This document shows, piece by piece, positions 1 to 7,817 of a stretch of 37,848 nucleotides of DNA (positions are counted from its first letter, which is position 1; every line of letters starts with the position of its first letter). Position numbers and translations under genes: made by a program. This DNA comes from Verrucomicrobia bacterium Ga0077533. GTDB lineage: Bacteria; Verrucomicrobiota; Verrucomicrobiia; Opitutales; Opitutaceae. A model generated the notes under the pieces. It saw only the letters and a list, made by a program, of their open reading frames with translations. It was not told where the DNA came from and ran no database searches. The stretch is from positions 1 to 37,848 of the forward strand of contig LNEH01000208.1 of the NCBI GenBank assembly GCA_001464505.1. Reading direction: 5' to 3'.

Positions 1-1911
1 CACGTCCTCCGGCGCCTCGACCACGCCTTCCTCCAGGCAGCGCGCCGCTTCGTTGACCATGACGAGGACCATGCGATCCACCAGCGTGGCCGCATCCTGC
101 TCCGCGCCCTTGCCTCTCGTTTGCAGGAACCCCAACTCGCGGTTGGGTTGCTCCTTTGCTCCTTTCTTGTCGCTGAAAACATAGAAGCCGCGGCCGGATT
201 TTTTCCCCAGCCAGCCCTTGGCGATCATCTTAACCAGGGTGTCATTGATCGGCACCGGTTTCGGCAGGCGGGTTTGCAAGTCGGTGGCCACGTGCTGGGC
301 GACATCAAGCCCGACCTCATCGCTCAGCCGCAACGGTCCCATGGGCATGCCGAAATCGAGCATCAGCCGGTCCAGCTGCGGGCCGTCGCAACCTTCGTTG
401 AAGAGGCGGATGGATTCGACCATGTAGGGCAGCAGGATGCGGTTGACGAGGAAACCGGGGCTGTCCTTCACCAGCACGGGCAGTTTGCCGATCGCCTTCA
501 CGAATTGCAGCGCCGTATCGAGCGCGGCGGGTGAGGTGCGCGGCCCGCGCACGAGCTCGACGAGCTGCATGCGATGCACGGGATTGAAAAAGTGGATGCC
601 CACGACGCGCCCCGGGTCGGCCAGGCCGGACGCGATGGCGTCGATCGACAAGGCCGAGGTGTTGGTCGCCAGCACCGTGTGTGCATCCGTCCGGGCCTCC
701 AGTTGCCGGAATATTTTCTGTTTCAGTTCCAGCTTCTCGACGGCGGCTTCGATCACGAGATCGACTCGGTGCAACGGCACATCCTCCGCGACCGGTTTGA
801 TGCGGTCGAATCCGGCCGTGGCCTCGGCTTCGGTGAAGATGCGGCGCTTGGCCGCATCGCGAAAGATTTTCTCCGCCGCCTTGAGGCCTTTGGCGAGCAT
901 CTCCGGCGCGATGTCCTTCAGGGTGACGGGATAGCCGCGCGCGGCGCTCCACTGCGCGATGCCGGCGCCCATCACGCCGGCGCCCACCACGGCCAGCGAG
1001 CCCACCTTGCGGCCAGCGCCGTCGGCACCCGGGGTCTTCAGTTTCTTGGCGCGTTCCTGCAAAAAGAATATCCCCATCAGATTGCGGCAGGCCGCCGTCT
1101 TGGACAGTTCCAGAAAGGCCGCGCGCTCCAGGGCCAGACCCTGCTCCAAGGGCCGGCCGTAGGCGGCCAAGCAGACCTCGAGTGCTTTCAGCGGCGCCGG
1201 ATAATGGCCGTGGGTCTTGGCCAGCACGTCCTTTTTCGCCTTGAGCGCGACAATCGGACGGGCCAGCGCGGAATTGATGAGCCCCTTCGGCGAGGACGCG
1301 GGCCGTTTGCCCTTGGCGACCATTTTCCTGGCAACCGCGAGCAGGTATTCGGGATGGGCCAGCTCGTCGAACAAACCGGCCTTGTGCGCGGGAATGGCCG
1401 CGAGCTGTTTGCCCGCGAGGATGATCCCGAGCGCCGCCGGCAGGCCGATCAGGCGCGGCAACCGCACCGAGCCGCCCCACGCCGGCAGGATGCCGAGCTG
1501 CGTCTCGGGCAGGCCGATCTTGGTGGACTTGTCGAGCGAGCCCACGCGCCAGTCGCACGCCAGCGCCAGTTCGCAACCGCCGCCGAGGCAGACGCCGTTG
1601 ATCGCCGCGACCGACGGGACCGGCAGCCGCTCGAGCCGCGTGAATATCCGGTGCCCGAGATCGACAATCCGGCCGAGTCCTTCGGCCGTGAAATCCTTGG
1701 TGAAGGAGTTCAGGTCGGCCCCCGCGATGTAGATTTTGGGCTTTGCACTGACGATCACGACGCCTTTCAGATCACGCCGGGCTTCGAGCGTGCCGAAGTG
1801 GGCGTCGAGTTCCTCCAGGGTCGCAACGTCAAACAGGTTGGCCGAAGAATTGGGCCGGTCGAGCGTGAGCACGGCCACACCGTCGGCGCCAAAGGATAGG
1901 GTGGTGTTCAT
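1..1911 (-). CDS. fadJ: FadJ/FadB-type enoyl-CoA hydratase / 3-hydroxyacyl-CoA dehydrogenase, partial at left edge
   Basis: Bifunctional beta-oxidation enzyme: hydrates trans-2-enoyl-CoA, then oxidises 3-hydroxyacyl-CoA with NAD+. The frame is open from ATG at 1911 to base 1 (637 residues, no stop), so about 80-90 residues of the usual 715-730 are missing. The N-terminal crotonase domain (about 1-190) shows AGADL, the glycine-rich loop NGVCLGGGCE with Glu114, and GLPETQLGI with Glu136, matching the two catalytic Glu of FadB. The NAD-binding 3HCDH domain starts near residue 308 with VVGAGVMGAG, followed by ATNTSALS, the His-containing GIHFFNPVHRM and DSPGFLVNR. It starts 11 bases after the thiolase stop, so the two are co-transcribed and would form the alpha/beta complex. 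No Shine-Dalgarno is visible. FadJ rather than FadB is preferred because its partner thiolase is FadI-like. Family certain, exact subfamily inferred. Confidence 0.95.
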   Translation of the reverse strand, partial: MNTTLSFGADGVAVLTLDRPNSSANLFDVATLEELDAHFGTLEARRDLKGVVIVSAKPKIYIAGADLNSFTKDFTAEGLGRIVDLGHRIFTRLERLPVPSVAAINGVCLGGGCELALACDWRVGSLDKSTKIGLPETQLGILPAWGGSVRLPRLIGLPAALGIILAGKQLAAIPAHKAGLFDELAHPEYLLAVARKMVAKGKRPASSPKGLINSALARPIVALKAKKDVLAKTHGHYPAPLKALEVCLAAYGRPLEQGLALERAAFLELSKTAACRNLMGIFFLQERAKKLKTPGADGAGRKVGSLAVVGAGVMGAGIAQWSAARGYPVTLKDIAPEMLAKGLKAAEKIFRDAAKRRIFTEAEATAGFDRIKPVAEDVPLHRVDLVIEAAVEKLELKQKIFRQLEARTDAHTVLATNTSALSIDAIASGLADPGRVVGIHFFNPVHRMQLVELVRGPRTSPAALDTALQFVKAIGKLPVLVKDSPGFLVNRILLPYMVESIRLFNEGCDGPQLDRLMLDFGMPMGPLRLSDEVGLDVAQHVATDLQTRLPKPVPINDTLVKMIAKGWLGKKSGRGFYVFSDKKGAKEQPNRELGFLQTRGKGAEQDAATLVDRMVLVMVNEAARCLEEGVVEAPEDV

Positions 1912-1922
1912 GGTCGGCAGGT

Positions 1923-3209
1923 TCAGACGGTTTCGAGCCAAAGCGCGCCGCCCTGGCCGCCGCCGACGCAGAGTGAAACGACAGCCCGCTGGCCACCCCG
2001 GCGACGGAGTTCGCGCAGCGCCGTGAGCACGAGGCGCGCCCCGGATGCCCCGACCGGATGACCGAGCGCGATGGCACCGCCGTTGACGTTGAGTTTTTCC
2101 ATCGGGATCTCACCGAGGGCGCTCTCACGGCCGAGATGCTGGCGGCAAAACTCCGTCGACGCCGCGGCGGCGCGGCACGCGAGCACTTGCGCGGCGAAGG
2201 CCTCGTTGATCTCGACCAGGTCGGCGTCCTGCAACCGGAGGCCGGTGAGTTTTTCCACCTTGGCCAAGGCGTAAACCGGGCCGAGGCCCATGCGGGCGGG
2301 CTCGCAGCCGGCGTAGGCGAAGCCGACGAGTTTGCCGATGGGCTTCAGGCCCGTGCGTTTGAGTCCGGCTTCGGTCATCACGAGCAGCGCCACGGCGCCA
2401 TCGGTGATTTGCGAGGCGTTGCCGGCGGTGACCGTGCCGCCGCGCTTGTCGAAAACCGCCTTCAGCTTGCCGAGCGCCTCCATCGTCTGGCCGTCGCGCA
2501 CGCCGTTGTCACTCTCGACGGCCGCCGCTTCGCGGCCGCCGCGCGGGTAGACGGGTGTGATCTCCTCCCTGAACTTGCTGCGCGCGGCCTCGGCCCGCTG
2601 GTGGGATTGCAGCGCGAACTGGTCCTGCATGTCGCGGGTGAGCTGCCAGTCGCGCGCCAGCAGCTCGGCCGTCTGGCCCATGCCCAGGCCGCAGACCGGA
2701 TCGGTGAGGCCGAGCATCAGCGCGATGCGGGGGGCAAAATCGGACGGGCGGAACGCGAGCAGCGCCGCGGTCTTCTGGCCGGCGGTCTTCGCCTTCCCGA
2801 GCGCGGCGTATTTCTTCACGGCGCTGGCGTTGTAAAGCAGCGGGTAGTGGCTCATGCTCTCGGTGCCGCCCACGAGAAAGATGTCCCCGCGGCCATTGGC
2901 CGCCTTGTCGGACGCCTGCGTGATCGCCTCGAAACCCGACGCGCAGTTGCGCGACACGGTGATGGCCGGCACCGACTCCGGCACGCCGGCGCGGAGCGCG
3001 ATGACCCGGGCGACATTCGCGGCATCAACGGGATTCCCGACGCACCCGAAGACAACCTCGTCGATCATCGCGGGATCAAGGGCGGTGCGGGCGAGCACGG
3101 CGGCGGCCGCGGTGCGGCCCAGCTCGGTGGCATCGCAGGCGGCGAGCGTCGTGCCCATCTTCGCGAACGGCGTGCGCACGCCGTCGACAAGGTAGAGGGG
3201 TTCTTTCAT
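1923..3209 (-). CDS. fadI: FadI-type acetyl-CoA C-acyltransferase (3-ketoacyl-CoA thiolase)
   Basis: Thiolytic cleavage of 3-ketoacyl-CoA to acetyl-CoA and a shortened acyl-CoA, the last beta-oxidation step. The 428-residue length fits FadI (about 436) better than FadA (about 387). Nucleophile Cys89 lies in SRNCASGFEA. NEAFAAQVL, the active-site His384 in GGAIALGHPVGASG and the second Cys414 in CVGGGQGG are all present. Its start overlaps the stop of the upstream ligase gene by ATGA (3206-3209), and the FadJ-type gene follows 11 bases after its stop, giving the order ligase, thiolase, hydratase/dehydrogenase. All catalytic residues are intact, so activity is expected. Chain-length preference cannot be read from the sequence. 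Confidence 0.96.
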   Translation of the reverse strand: MKEPLYLVDGVRTPFAKMGTTLAACDATELGRTAAAAVLARTALDPAMIDEVVFGCVGNPVDAANVARVIALRAGVPESVPAITVSRNCASGFEAITQASDKAANGRGDIFLVGGTESMSHYPLLYNASAVKKYAALGKAKTAGQKTAALLAFRPSDFAPRIALMLGLTDPVCGLGMGQTAELLARDWQLTRDMQDQFALQSHQRAEAARSKFREEITPVYPRGGREAAAVESDNGVRDGQTMEALGKLKAVFDKRGGTVTAGNASQITDGAVALLVMTEAGLKRTGLKPIGKLVGFAYAGCEPARMGLGPVYALAKVEKLTGLRLQDADLVEINEAFAAQVLACRAAAASTEFCRQHLGRESALGEIPMEKLNVNGGAIALGHPVGASGARLVLTALRELRRRGGQRAVVSLCVGGGQGGALWLETV

Positions 3210-4753
3210 GGGCGGACGGCGTTTTGCGGGCTTGGACCGGTGGTCGCGGCAGCGGCACCGGGACTGGCCGGCCCCGTGGCCTTGGGCCGGTTATCCACCA
3301 CCCGTTGTTCCTTGAGGGCGACGCCTACTTTTTGGAGCGTGCGCATCTGCTCCTGGTTGTGGAAATTGATCTTGTTGGGCCGCATTTCAAACCGGGAGTG
3401 GAGCATGTTGCTCAGCTGTGTGTTGAGGGTCTCGTTGGCCTGGTCGCTGGTCTTGGTGACGTGCAGATGGATCTCGTCCAGCTCGAGCGGATCATCCTGC
3501 GCCTTGCGCAGCTCGATCTGCCACGAGCCGATGCCCGGGACGTCGTCGAGCGCGTGTTCGAGTTCATTGAAGTCAAGGATGGTGCCCTTGATCTTCTGGA
3601 AACGCATCGCGCGGAAATCGGACACGCGGGAGATGCGGCCCATGAGGCGCGGCATGCGGCGGCCGCAGCAGGAACACGGCTTGTAGGTGAGCCCGTGCTC
3701 AATGTGGTCGCCCGTGCGATAGCGGAGCACGACGGTTCCGCGTTGCTCCAGCGGCGTCCAGACGATCTCGCCGCCGGTGTCATCGGGCTGCACGCGGCCG
3801 GTCTCGGGGTCGATCACCTCGAAGATGCCGAGGTCGGGATAGAGATGGTAACCCGGCGGTGTCTGGCCCGGCGGATAGGGGCACTCCGCCCACGCGAGTT
3901 TGGCTTCGGTAAACCCGTAGGTGGCGATCACGGTCACATCGGGCGATCCCAGCTGGGCGCTAAGCTCGGCCAGCTTGCGTCGCATGCCCTCGGGGACTTT
4001 CTCGCCGCCGAGCAGCAGGACCTTCGCCCCCTCGATCCGCAGCCCTTCCTGCACGGCCTGGGTGAGCGCATGGTAGAGGAAGGTCGGCATGCCCGAGATG
4101 ACCTGCGGCTTGATTTTTTGGATGGCCCGGAGGTTGCCTTCGGTGCCCATCACCTTGCCGCCGCCGGTGGAGAGACAGAAAATGTTCCGGTCGATGCCGG
4201 CATAATACATATACCAGAAGGCGAGATGCGGCGCGAAGGGAAACATGTTCAGCATCCGGTTCTCGCGGGAGTGCGGATTCATGTCGGCAATGCGTCCCGC
4301 CCCGAGGCCGAGATTGCGGATGTCGTGCTGCGAATAGAGAAAGGCCACCGACTCCGTGGAGCGACCGGTGGTCGCCGTCATGAACGTCGGCCGCCATTCG
4401 CGGTCGAGTTCGTCGCGCACCCGGGCCCGGCCATGCAGCAGGGCGCGCAGAATGACCGAGGGGCGGCGGGCGAGCTTGGCCGGATCGGGTTGCAGCACAA
4501 ATTCGAGCGACTTGCGCGGAGCCTCGGGCGTCGGCAGCAGATCCACTTTGCTGGTGAAGGGAATTTTGTGCAGATCACCGACCGTGCGGATGTCACCGGC
4601 TGTGAGACCGTGTTCGGCGAAGACTTTCCGGTAGTGCGGGGAGAACGGCAGCACGCAGTCGCGCAGATACTCGTGCAGCTTGCGTCCTTGCAGTTCAAGG
4701 CACGTGTCCCTGTCCAAGCTGTGCCATTTTTTTGTCAGTTTGGCGTGCGACAT
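3206..4753 (-). CDS. PaaK-like acyl/aryl-CoA ligase (ANL superfamily)
   Basis: AMP-forming CoA ligase resembling phenylacetate-CoA ligase and coenzyme F390 synthetase; it would activate a carboxylic acid for the pathway below it. Visible ANL motifs are the P-loop-like TATTGRSTES (about 127-136), YGFTE (282-286) and YRTGD (348-352). A CSCCG cluster at 363-367 corresponds to the Cys pair many PaaK proteins carry here. At 515 residues it is longer than PaaK (about 430); the last 30 or so residues are a Pro/Ala/Thr tail that looks disordered. It is the first gene of the leftward operon and faces the DUF4442 gene across a dyad-rich region. The substrate is unknown: a fatty acid fits the neighbours, phenylacetate fits the family name, and no ring-cleavage genes are seen here. 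Confidence 0.85.
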   Translation of the reverse strand: MSHAKLTKKWHSLDRDTCLELQGRKLHEYLRDCVLPFSPHYRKVFAEHGLTAGDIRTVGDLHKIPFTSKVDLLPTPEAPRKSLEFVLQPDPAKLARRPSVILRALLHGRARVRDELDREWRPTFMTATTGRSTESVAFLYSQHDIRNLGLGAGRIADMNPHSRENRMLNMFPFAPHLAFWYMYYAGIDRNIFCLSTGGGKVMGTEGNLRAIQKIKPQVISGMPTFLYHALTQAVQEGLRIEGAKVLLLGGEKVPEGMRRKLAELSAQLGSPDVTVIATYGFTEAKLAWAECPYPPGQTPPGYHLYPDLGIFEVIDPETGRVQPDDTGGEIVWTPLEQRGTVVLRYRTGDHIEHGLTYKPCSCCGRRMPRLMGRISRVSDFRAMRFQKIKGTILDFNELEHALDDVPGIGSWQIELRKAQDDPLELDEIHLHVTKTSDQANETLNTQLSNMLHSRFEMRPNKINFHNQEQMRTLQKVGVALKEQRVVDNRPKATGPASPGAAAATTGPSPQNAVRP

Positions 4754-4926
4754 GGCGTCAGATCACAAAGCGATTGGCTGTAGGTGAGCGTGAGAAACTT
4801 GGCTTTAGCCAAGACTGCAAACTAATCAGTCGGAGAAGATTAGTTATTACAAGCGAATATTCGCCAAGGACGAATATTCTCCTCGCCATTTCGCAAGCCG
4901 CGCATTCGATGGGCATCAATCGACCC
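4754..4926. promoter_or_regulatory. Divergent promoter region with clustered dyad symmetries
   Basis: AT-rich gap between the divergent ligase and DUF4442 genes. It holds three kinds of inverted repeat in 82 bases: CTTGGCT/AGCCAAG at 4798-4804 and 4807-4813; ACTAATC/GATTAGT at 4821-4827 and 4838-4844 (10-base spacer); and the perfect 12-base palindrome GCGAATATTCGC at 4853-4864, whose core GAATATTC recurs at 4872-4879, 17 bases on. The half-turn-scale spacing and the position between divergent beta-oxidation operons suggest operators. The ScfR-type regulator encoded two genes downstream is the obvious candidate, but this is inference; an unlinked TetR or GntR protein would also fit. Confidence 0.6.
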
Positions 4927-5418
4927 ATGGCTGAGTCGTGGAAAATCAAACTGCTGCGCTGGCGCATGAACTGGTATCCGGCCTTCCGGAATACCGGGGC
5001 CCGCATCATTTATATTTCAGAGGACCTGCTCGAAACCCGGGTGCGGTTGCCCTTGTGCCGGGCGACCCGCAACATCCATGGGACCATTTATGGCGGCTCG
5101 ATGTATGCGGCCGTGGACCCGCTGCACGCGGTCATGATGGCGGCTCATCTCGGACCGGACTATCATGTCTGGATGAAGTCGGCGAAAATCGAGTTCCGCC
5201 GGCCCGGCACAGGTGATCTTTACGCTCATGCCCGCCTGCAGCGGCAGGACATTGAGGCCGTCCGGGCCGCGCTGCTTCACGAGGACAAGGTCGACCGCGA
5301 TTTCGCCATCTCCCTGGCCGACAAAGCCGGCGCTGTGTCCGCCCTCTTCACCCTCACCTTGCATTTCTGCCGCCGGGCGGCGCACGAACGGCCGATGCAA
5401 TCCCTTGTTTTCCCATGA
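4927..5418 (+). CDS. DUF4442 hotdog-fold protein, probable acyl-CoA thioesterase
   Basis: A 163-residue protein with the DUF4442 hotdog signature: RNIHGTIYGGSMYAAVDP, then LGPDYHVWMKSAKIEFRRPG. Family members resemble PaaI-type thioesterases and would hydrolyse acyl-CoA to free acid and CoA. The frame is open upstream to 4732, but the first 60 or so residues of that extension run through the dyad-rich regulatory region, so ATG 4927 is chosen; ATG 4909 (six residues longer) is equally possible. The stop overlaps the SDR start by ATGA (5415-5418), so translation is coupled. A thioesterase at the head of a beta-oxidation operon could recover CoA from acyl groups that stall. Catalytic residues were not assigned. 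Confidence 0.85.
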   Translation: MAESWKIKLLRWRMNWYPAFRNTGARIIYISEDLLETRVRLPLCRATRNIHGTIYGGSMYAAVDPLHAVMMAAHLGPDYHVWMKSAKIEFRRPGTGDLYAHARLQRQDIEAVRAALLHEDKVDRDFAISLADKAGAVSALFTLTLHFCRRAAHERPMQSLVFP

Positions 5419-6245
5419 AGCGCCTGCTCGACCGCACCATTCTGATCACCGGCGCCAGCCGCGGCATCGGCCGGGCCATCGCCCTCGCCGCCGCGCGGGA
5501 AGGCGCAAACATCGTCATCGCCGCCAAGACGGCGGAACCGCATGCCAAACTGCCCGGCACCATCCACACGGTGGCCGCGGAAGTCCGGGCCCTTGGGGTC
5601 CGGGCACTCCCGTTGCAGATCGATGTCCGCGAAGAAACCCAGGTCGCCGATCTGATGACCGCCGTCGAAAAGGAATTCGGCCGGCTCGACGCCCTCATCA
5701 ACAACGCCGGGGCGATCCAGCTCACGAACGTCGCCAACACCCCGGTCAAGCGCTACGATCTCATGCAGCAGGTGAATGCCCGCGCCGTGTTTGTCTGCGC
5801 CAAGGCCGCCCTGCCCCTGCTGCGGCGGGCCGGCGGCGGCCACATCATCAGCCTGTCACCCCCGCTCAACCTCCGCGCCAAATGGCTGGCCCCGCACGCC
5901 CCCTACACGCTGTCCAAATTCGGCATGACGCTGCTTTCCCTCGGCCTGGCCGGTGAGTTCGCCGCCGACAAGATTTCCGTCACCACGCTGTGGCCGCGCA
6001 CCACCATCGCCACGGCCGCCATCGAGTTCGCCGTCGGCGCCCAGCTCCTCCCGCTCTGCCGCACCGCCGAGATCATGGCCGATGCCGCGCTGGAAATACT
6101 CGCCACCGCCGACCAGTCACTCACGGGCCAGACCCTCCTCGACGAGGATTTTCTCCGCACGCGCGGCTGGACGGATTTCCGCCGCTACGCGCACAACCCG
6201 GCCTACGCCGACCAGTTGTTTCCGGATCTCTTCATCGACCCCTGA
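5415..6245 (+). CDS. HSDL2-like short-chain dehydrogenase/reductase
   Basis: NAD(P)-dependent oxidoreductase, 276 residues, classical SDR Rossmann fold. TGASRGIG lies at 12-19, NNAG at 96-99, and the catalytic Ser148, Tyr164 and Lys168 (YTLSK) are intact. Stretches such as IVIAAKTAEPHAKLPGTI, TPVKRYDLM and SLSPPLNL are characteristic of the family of eukaryotic HSDL2 (hydroxysteroid dehydrogenase-like 2), a peroxisomal/mitochondrial SDR linked to fatty-acid metabolism; the C-terminal SCP2 domain of HSDL2 is absent. It is translationally coupled to the DUF4442 gene and sits 21 bases before the ScfR-like regulator. The substrate is unknown; an acyl-CoA or fatty-alcohol derivative is a guess from context. 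Confidence 0.9.
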   Translation: MKRLLDRTILITGASRGIGRAIALAAAREGANIVIAAKTAEPHAKLPGTIHTVAAEVRALGVRALPLQIDVREETQVADLMTAVEKEFGRLDALINNAGAIQLTNVANTPVKRYDLMQQVNARAVFVCAKAALPLLRRAGGGHIISLSPPLNLRAKWLAPHAPYTLSKFGMTLLSLGLAGEFAADKISVTTLWPRTTIATAAIEFAVGAQLLPLCRTAEIMADAALEILATADQSLTGQTLLDEDFLRTRGWTDFRRYAHNPAYADQLFPDLFIDP

Positions 6246-6266
6246 CCCGTCGGTCGCCTCCTCGCC

Positions 6267-7796
6267 ATGTCCGCCGCCACCCTTCCGCGCCCGCCGGCCC
6301 GAACCGCCCCTGCGGTGCCGCCGAGCGAGCAGAACCTGCGCTTTATCCTGGGCCTGAAACTCAACCAGTTCCGCAAGCAGCAGGATCTTTCGCTGGCGGA
6401 GCTCGCCAACCGCGCCGGCATGGCCATCTCCTACCTCAGCGAGATAGAAAAAGGGAAAAAATACCCCAAACCCGAAAAAATCCTCTCCCTCGCCAAGGCC
6501 CTCGGCGTCAGCTTCGACGATCTCGTCTCGCTCCATCTCGGGGACAAGCTCCATCCGCTCTCCGGCGTGCTCAAGTCCGGCATCCTGCAGGAGATGCCGC
6601 TGGAGGTCTTCGGCCTCACGCCGACCGGCCTGCTCGAGATGATGTCCGACGAGCCGCAGAAGATCAGCGCGCTCTTCGACACCTTTGTCAAAATCGCCCG
6701 CCGCTTCGACGTGAAGATCGAGCACCTGCTGCTCGCCGCCATGCGCTCGCACGTCGAGCAGAACAAGAATTATTTTGAGGACATCGAGCAGACCGCCGAG
6801 GCGTTCCGCCTCGCGCAAGGCTGGGAGCGCCGCCCCGTGCCCGATTTCGCCTTGCTGCGCGATCACCTCGTCACGGCCGGCGGCTACACCATCGACGAGC
6901 ACACGCTCGCGGGGCACGCGGAGCTGCACGACCTGCGGGCGATCACCCTGCGGGGTGACACCACCCGCCCCCGCCTGCTGCTCAATCCCCAGCTGGGGGA
7001 ATGGCAGCGCGCGTTCCTGCTGGCCCGCGAGATCGGCCGCCGGCAGCTCGGCCATCACGAGGCCGTCTCCACCTCGCCCATCGTGGAGGTCGGTTCCTTC
7101 GACCAGTTGCTGAACAATTTTCGCGCCTCCTACTTTGCCGGCGCCCTCCTGCTCGACCGGCAGTTGCTGGTCGCCGACCTCCGTCAATTTTTCGCCCAGC
7201 CCGCCTGGGACGGCGCCGCGCTCATTGCCATCAAGCGGAAATACCAGGCGACCCCCGAAATGTTTTTCCACCGCCTCTCGCAGATCGTGCCGCGCTTCTT
7301 CGGTCTCGAGCAGATGTTTTTCGTGCGCTTCGACCACCGCCGCGGCACCCCGCAGGTGCGCATCGGCAAGGAACTGCACTACCAGCGCATGCATGTATCG
7401 CACAGCCTCGGCGTCAACGAACACTATTGCCGGCGCCTGGTCTCACTCGAGGCGCTCCGGCTATTCGAGGAGCAGCAGGCCGCCACCGGCTCCGCGACCA
7501 CCGTCGCCAGTGCCCAACGCTCACGCTATTATGCGTCCCACGACGAATACTTTTCCATCGCCCTCGCCCATCCGCAGAATCTCGACGCCGGCCTGAATTC
7601 GTGCGTCACAATCGGTTTTCAGATGAACGACGCCTTCCGGCACGCCGTGAACTTCTGGAACGACCGCGCGCTGGCCACCCACATCGTGGGCGACACCTGC
7701 GAGCGCTGCGGCATCGCCGACTGCGCCGTGGCACGCCCGGCAGCTTACCGCGCTTTGCCAACTTGCCGGCCGTGTGTGAGCCTGTTTGCGTCATAG
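6267..7796 (+). CDS. ScfR-type transcriptional regulator (XRE HTH + IrrE/ImmA-like domain + Cys-rich C-terminus)
   Basis: DNA-binding regulator, 509 residues. An XRE helix-turn-helix (about 28-85, with LSLAELANRAGMAISYLSEIEKGKKYP) precedes a long ligand domain of the DUF955 type and a DUF2083-like C-terminus. This architecture is that of the short-chain fatty acyl-CoA regulators (RamB, PccR and relatives), which sense acyl-CoA and control propionate, acetate or glyoxylate genes. The DUF955 HExxH motif is degenerate (REIGR at 254-258), so a working metalloprotease is unlikely. A Cys cluster CERCGIADC (478-486) and CRPC (500-503) closes the protein. The gene lies inside the operon, 21 bases after the SDR and 21 before etfB, suggesting autoregulation together with the beta-oxidation genes. 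Ligand and operator are not proven. Confidence 0.85.
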   Translation: MSAATLPRPPARTAPAVPPSEQNLRFILGLKLNQFRKQQDLSLAELANRAGMAISYLSEIEKGKKYPKPEKILSLAKALGVSFDDLVSLHLGDKLHPLSGVLKSGILQEMPLEVFGLTPTGLLEMMSDEPQKISALFDTFVKIARRFDVKIEHLLLAAMRSHVEQNKNYFEDIEQTAEAFRLAQGWERRPVPDFALLRDHLVTAGGYTIDEHTLAGHAELHDLRAITLRGDTTRPRLLLNPQLGEWQRAFLLAREIGRRQLGHHEAVSTSPIVEVGSFDQLLNNFRASYFAGALLLDRQLLVADLRQFFAQPAWDGAALIAIKRKYQATPEMFFHRLSQIVPRFFGLEQMFFVRFDHRRGTPQVRIGKELHYQRMHVSHSLGVNEHYCRRLVSLEALRLFEEQQAATGSATTVASAQRSRYYASHDEYFSIALAHPQNLDAGLNSCVTIGFQMNDAFRHAVNFWNDRALATHIVGDTCERCGIADCAVARPAAYRALPTCRPCVSLFAS

Positions 7797-7817
7797 CCCG
7801 TCCCCTTCCTTAACTTC

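Noticed and set aside
317-1576. Long open frame on the minus strand inside the FadJ region
   Set aside because: It is a shadow frame with Arg/Gly/Ala-rich, featureless translation. The real product is read in another minus-strand frame that is open from 1911 to the window edge and shows all crotonase/HCDH motifs.
2058-4783. Long plus-strand frames opposite the thiolase and ligase genes
   Set aside because: They are antisense shadows caused by high GC at third positions; translations are low-complexity and lack domains, while the minus strand has clear enzymes.
4732-4926. N-terminal extension of the DUF4442 protein
   Set aside because: The frame is open, but it would translate the dyad-rich regulatory region and overlap the divergent ligase start; DUF4442 proteins start close to the MAESWKIKLL segment.
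7018-7060. Active IrrE/ImmA-type HExxH metalloprotease in the ScfR-like regulator
   Set aside because: The motif reads REIGR, with both His replaced by Arg; a sensing role fits better.
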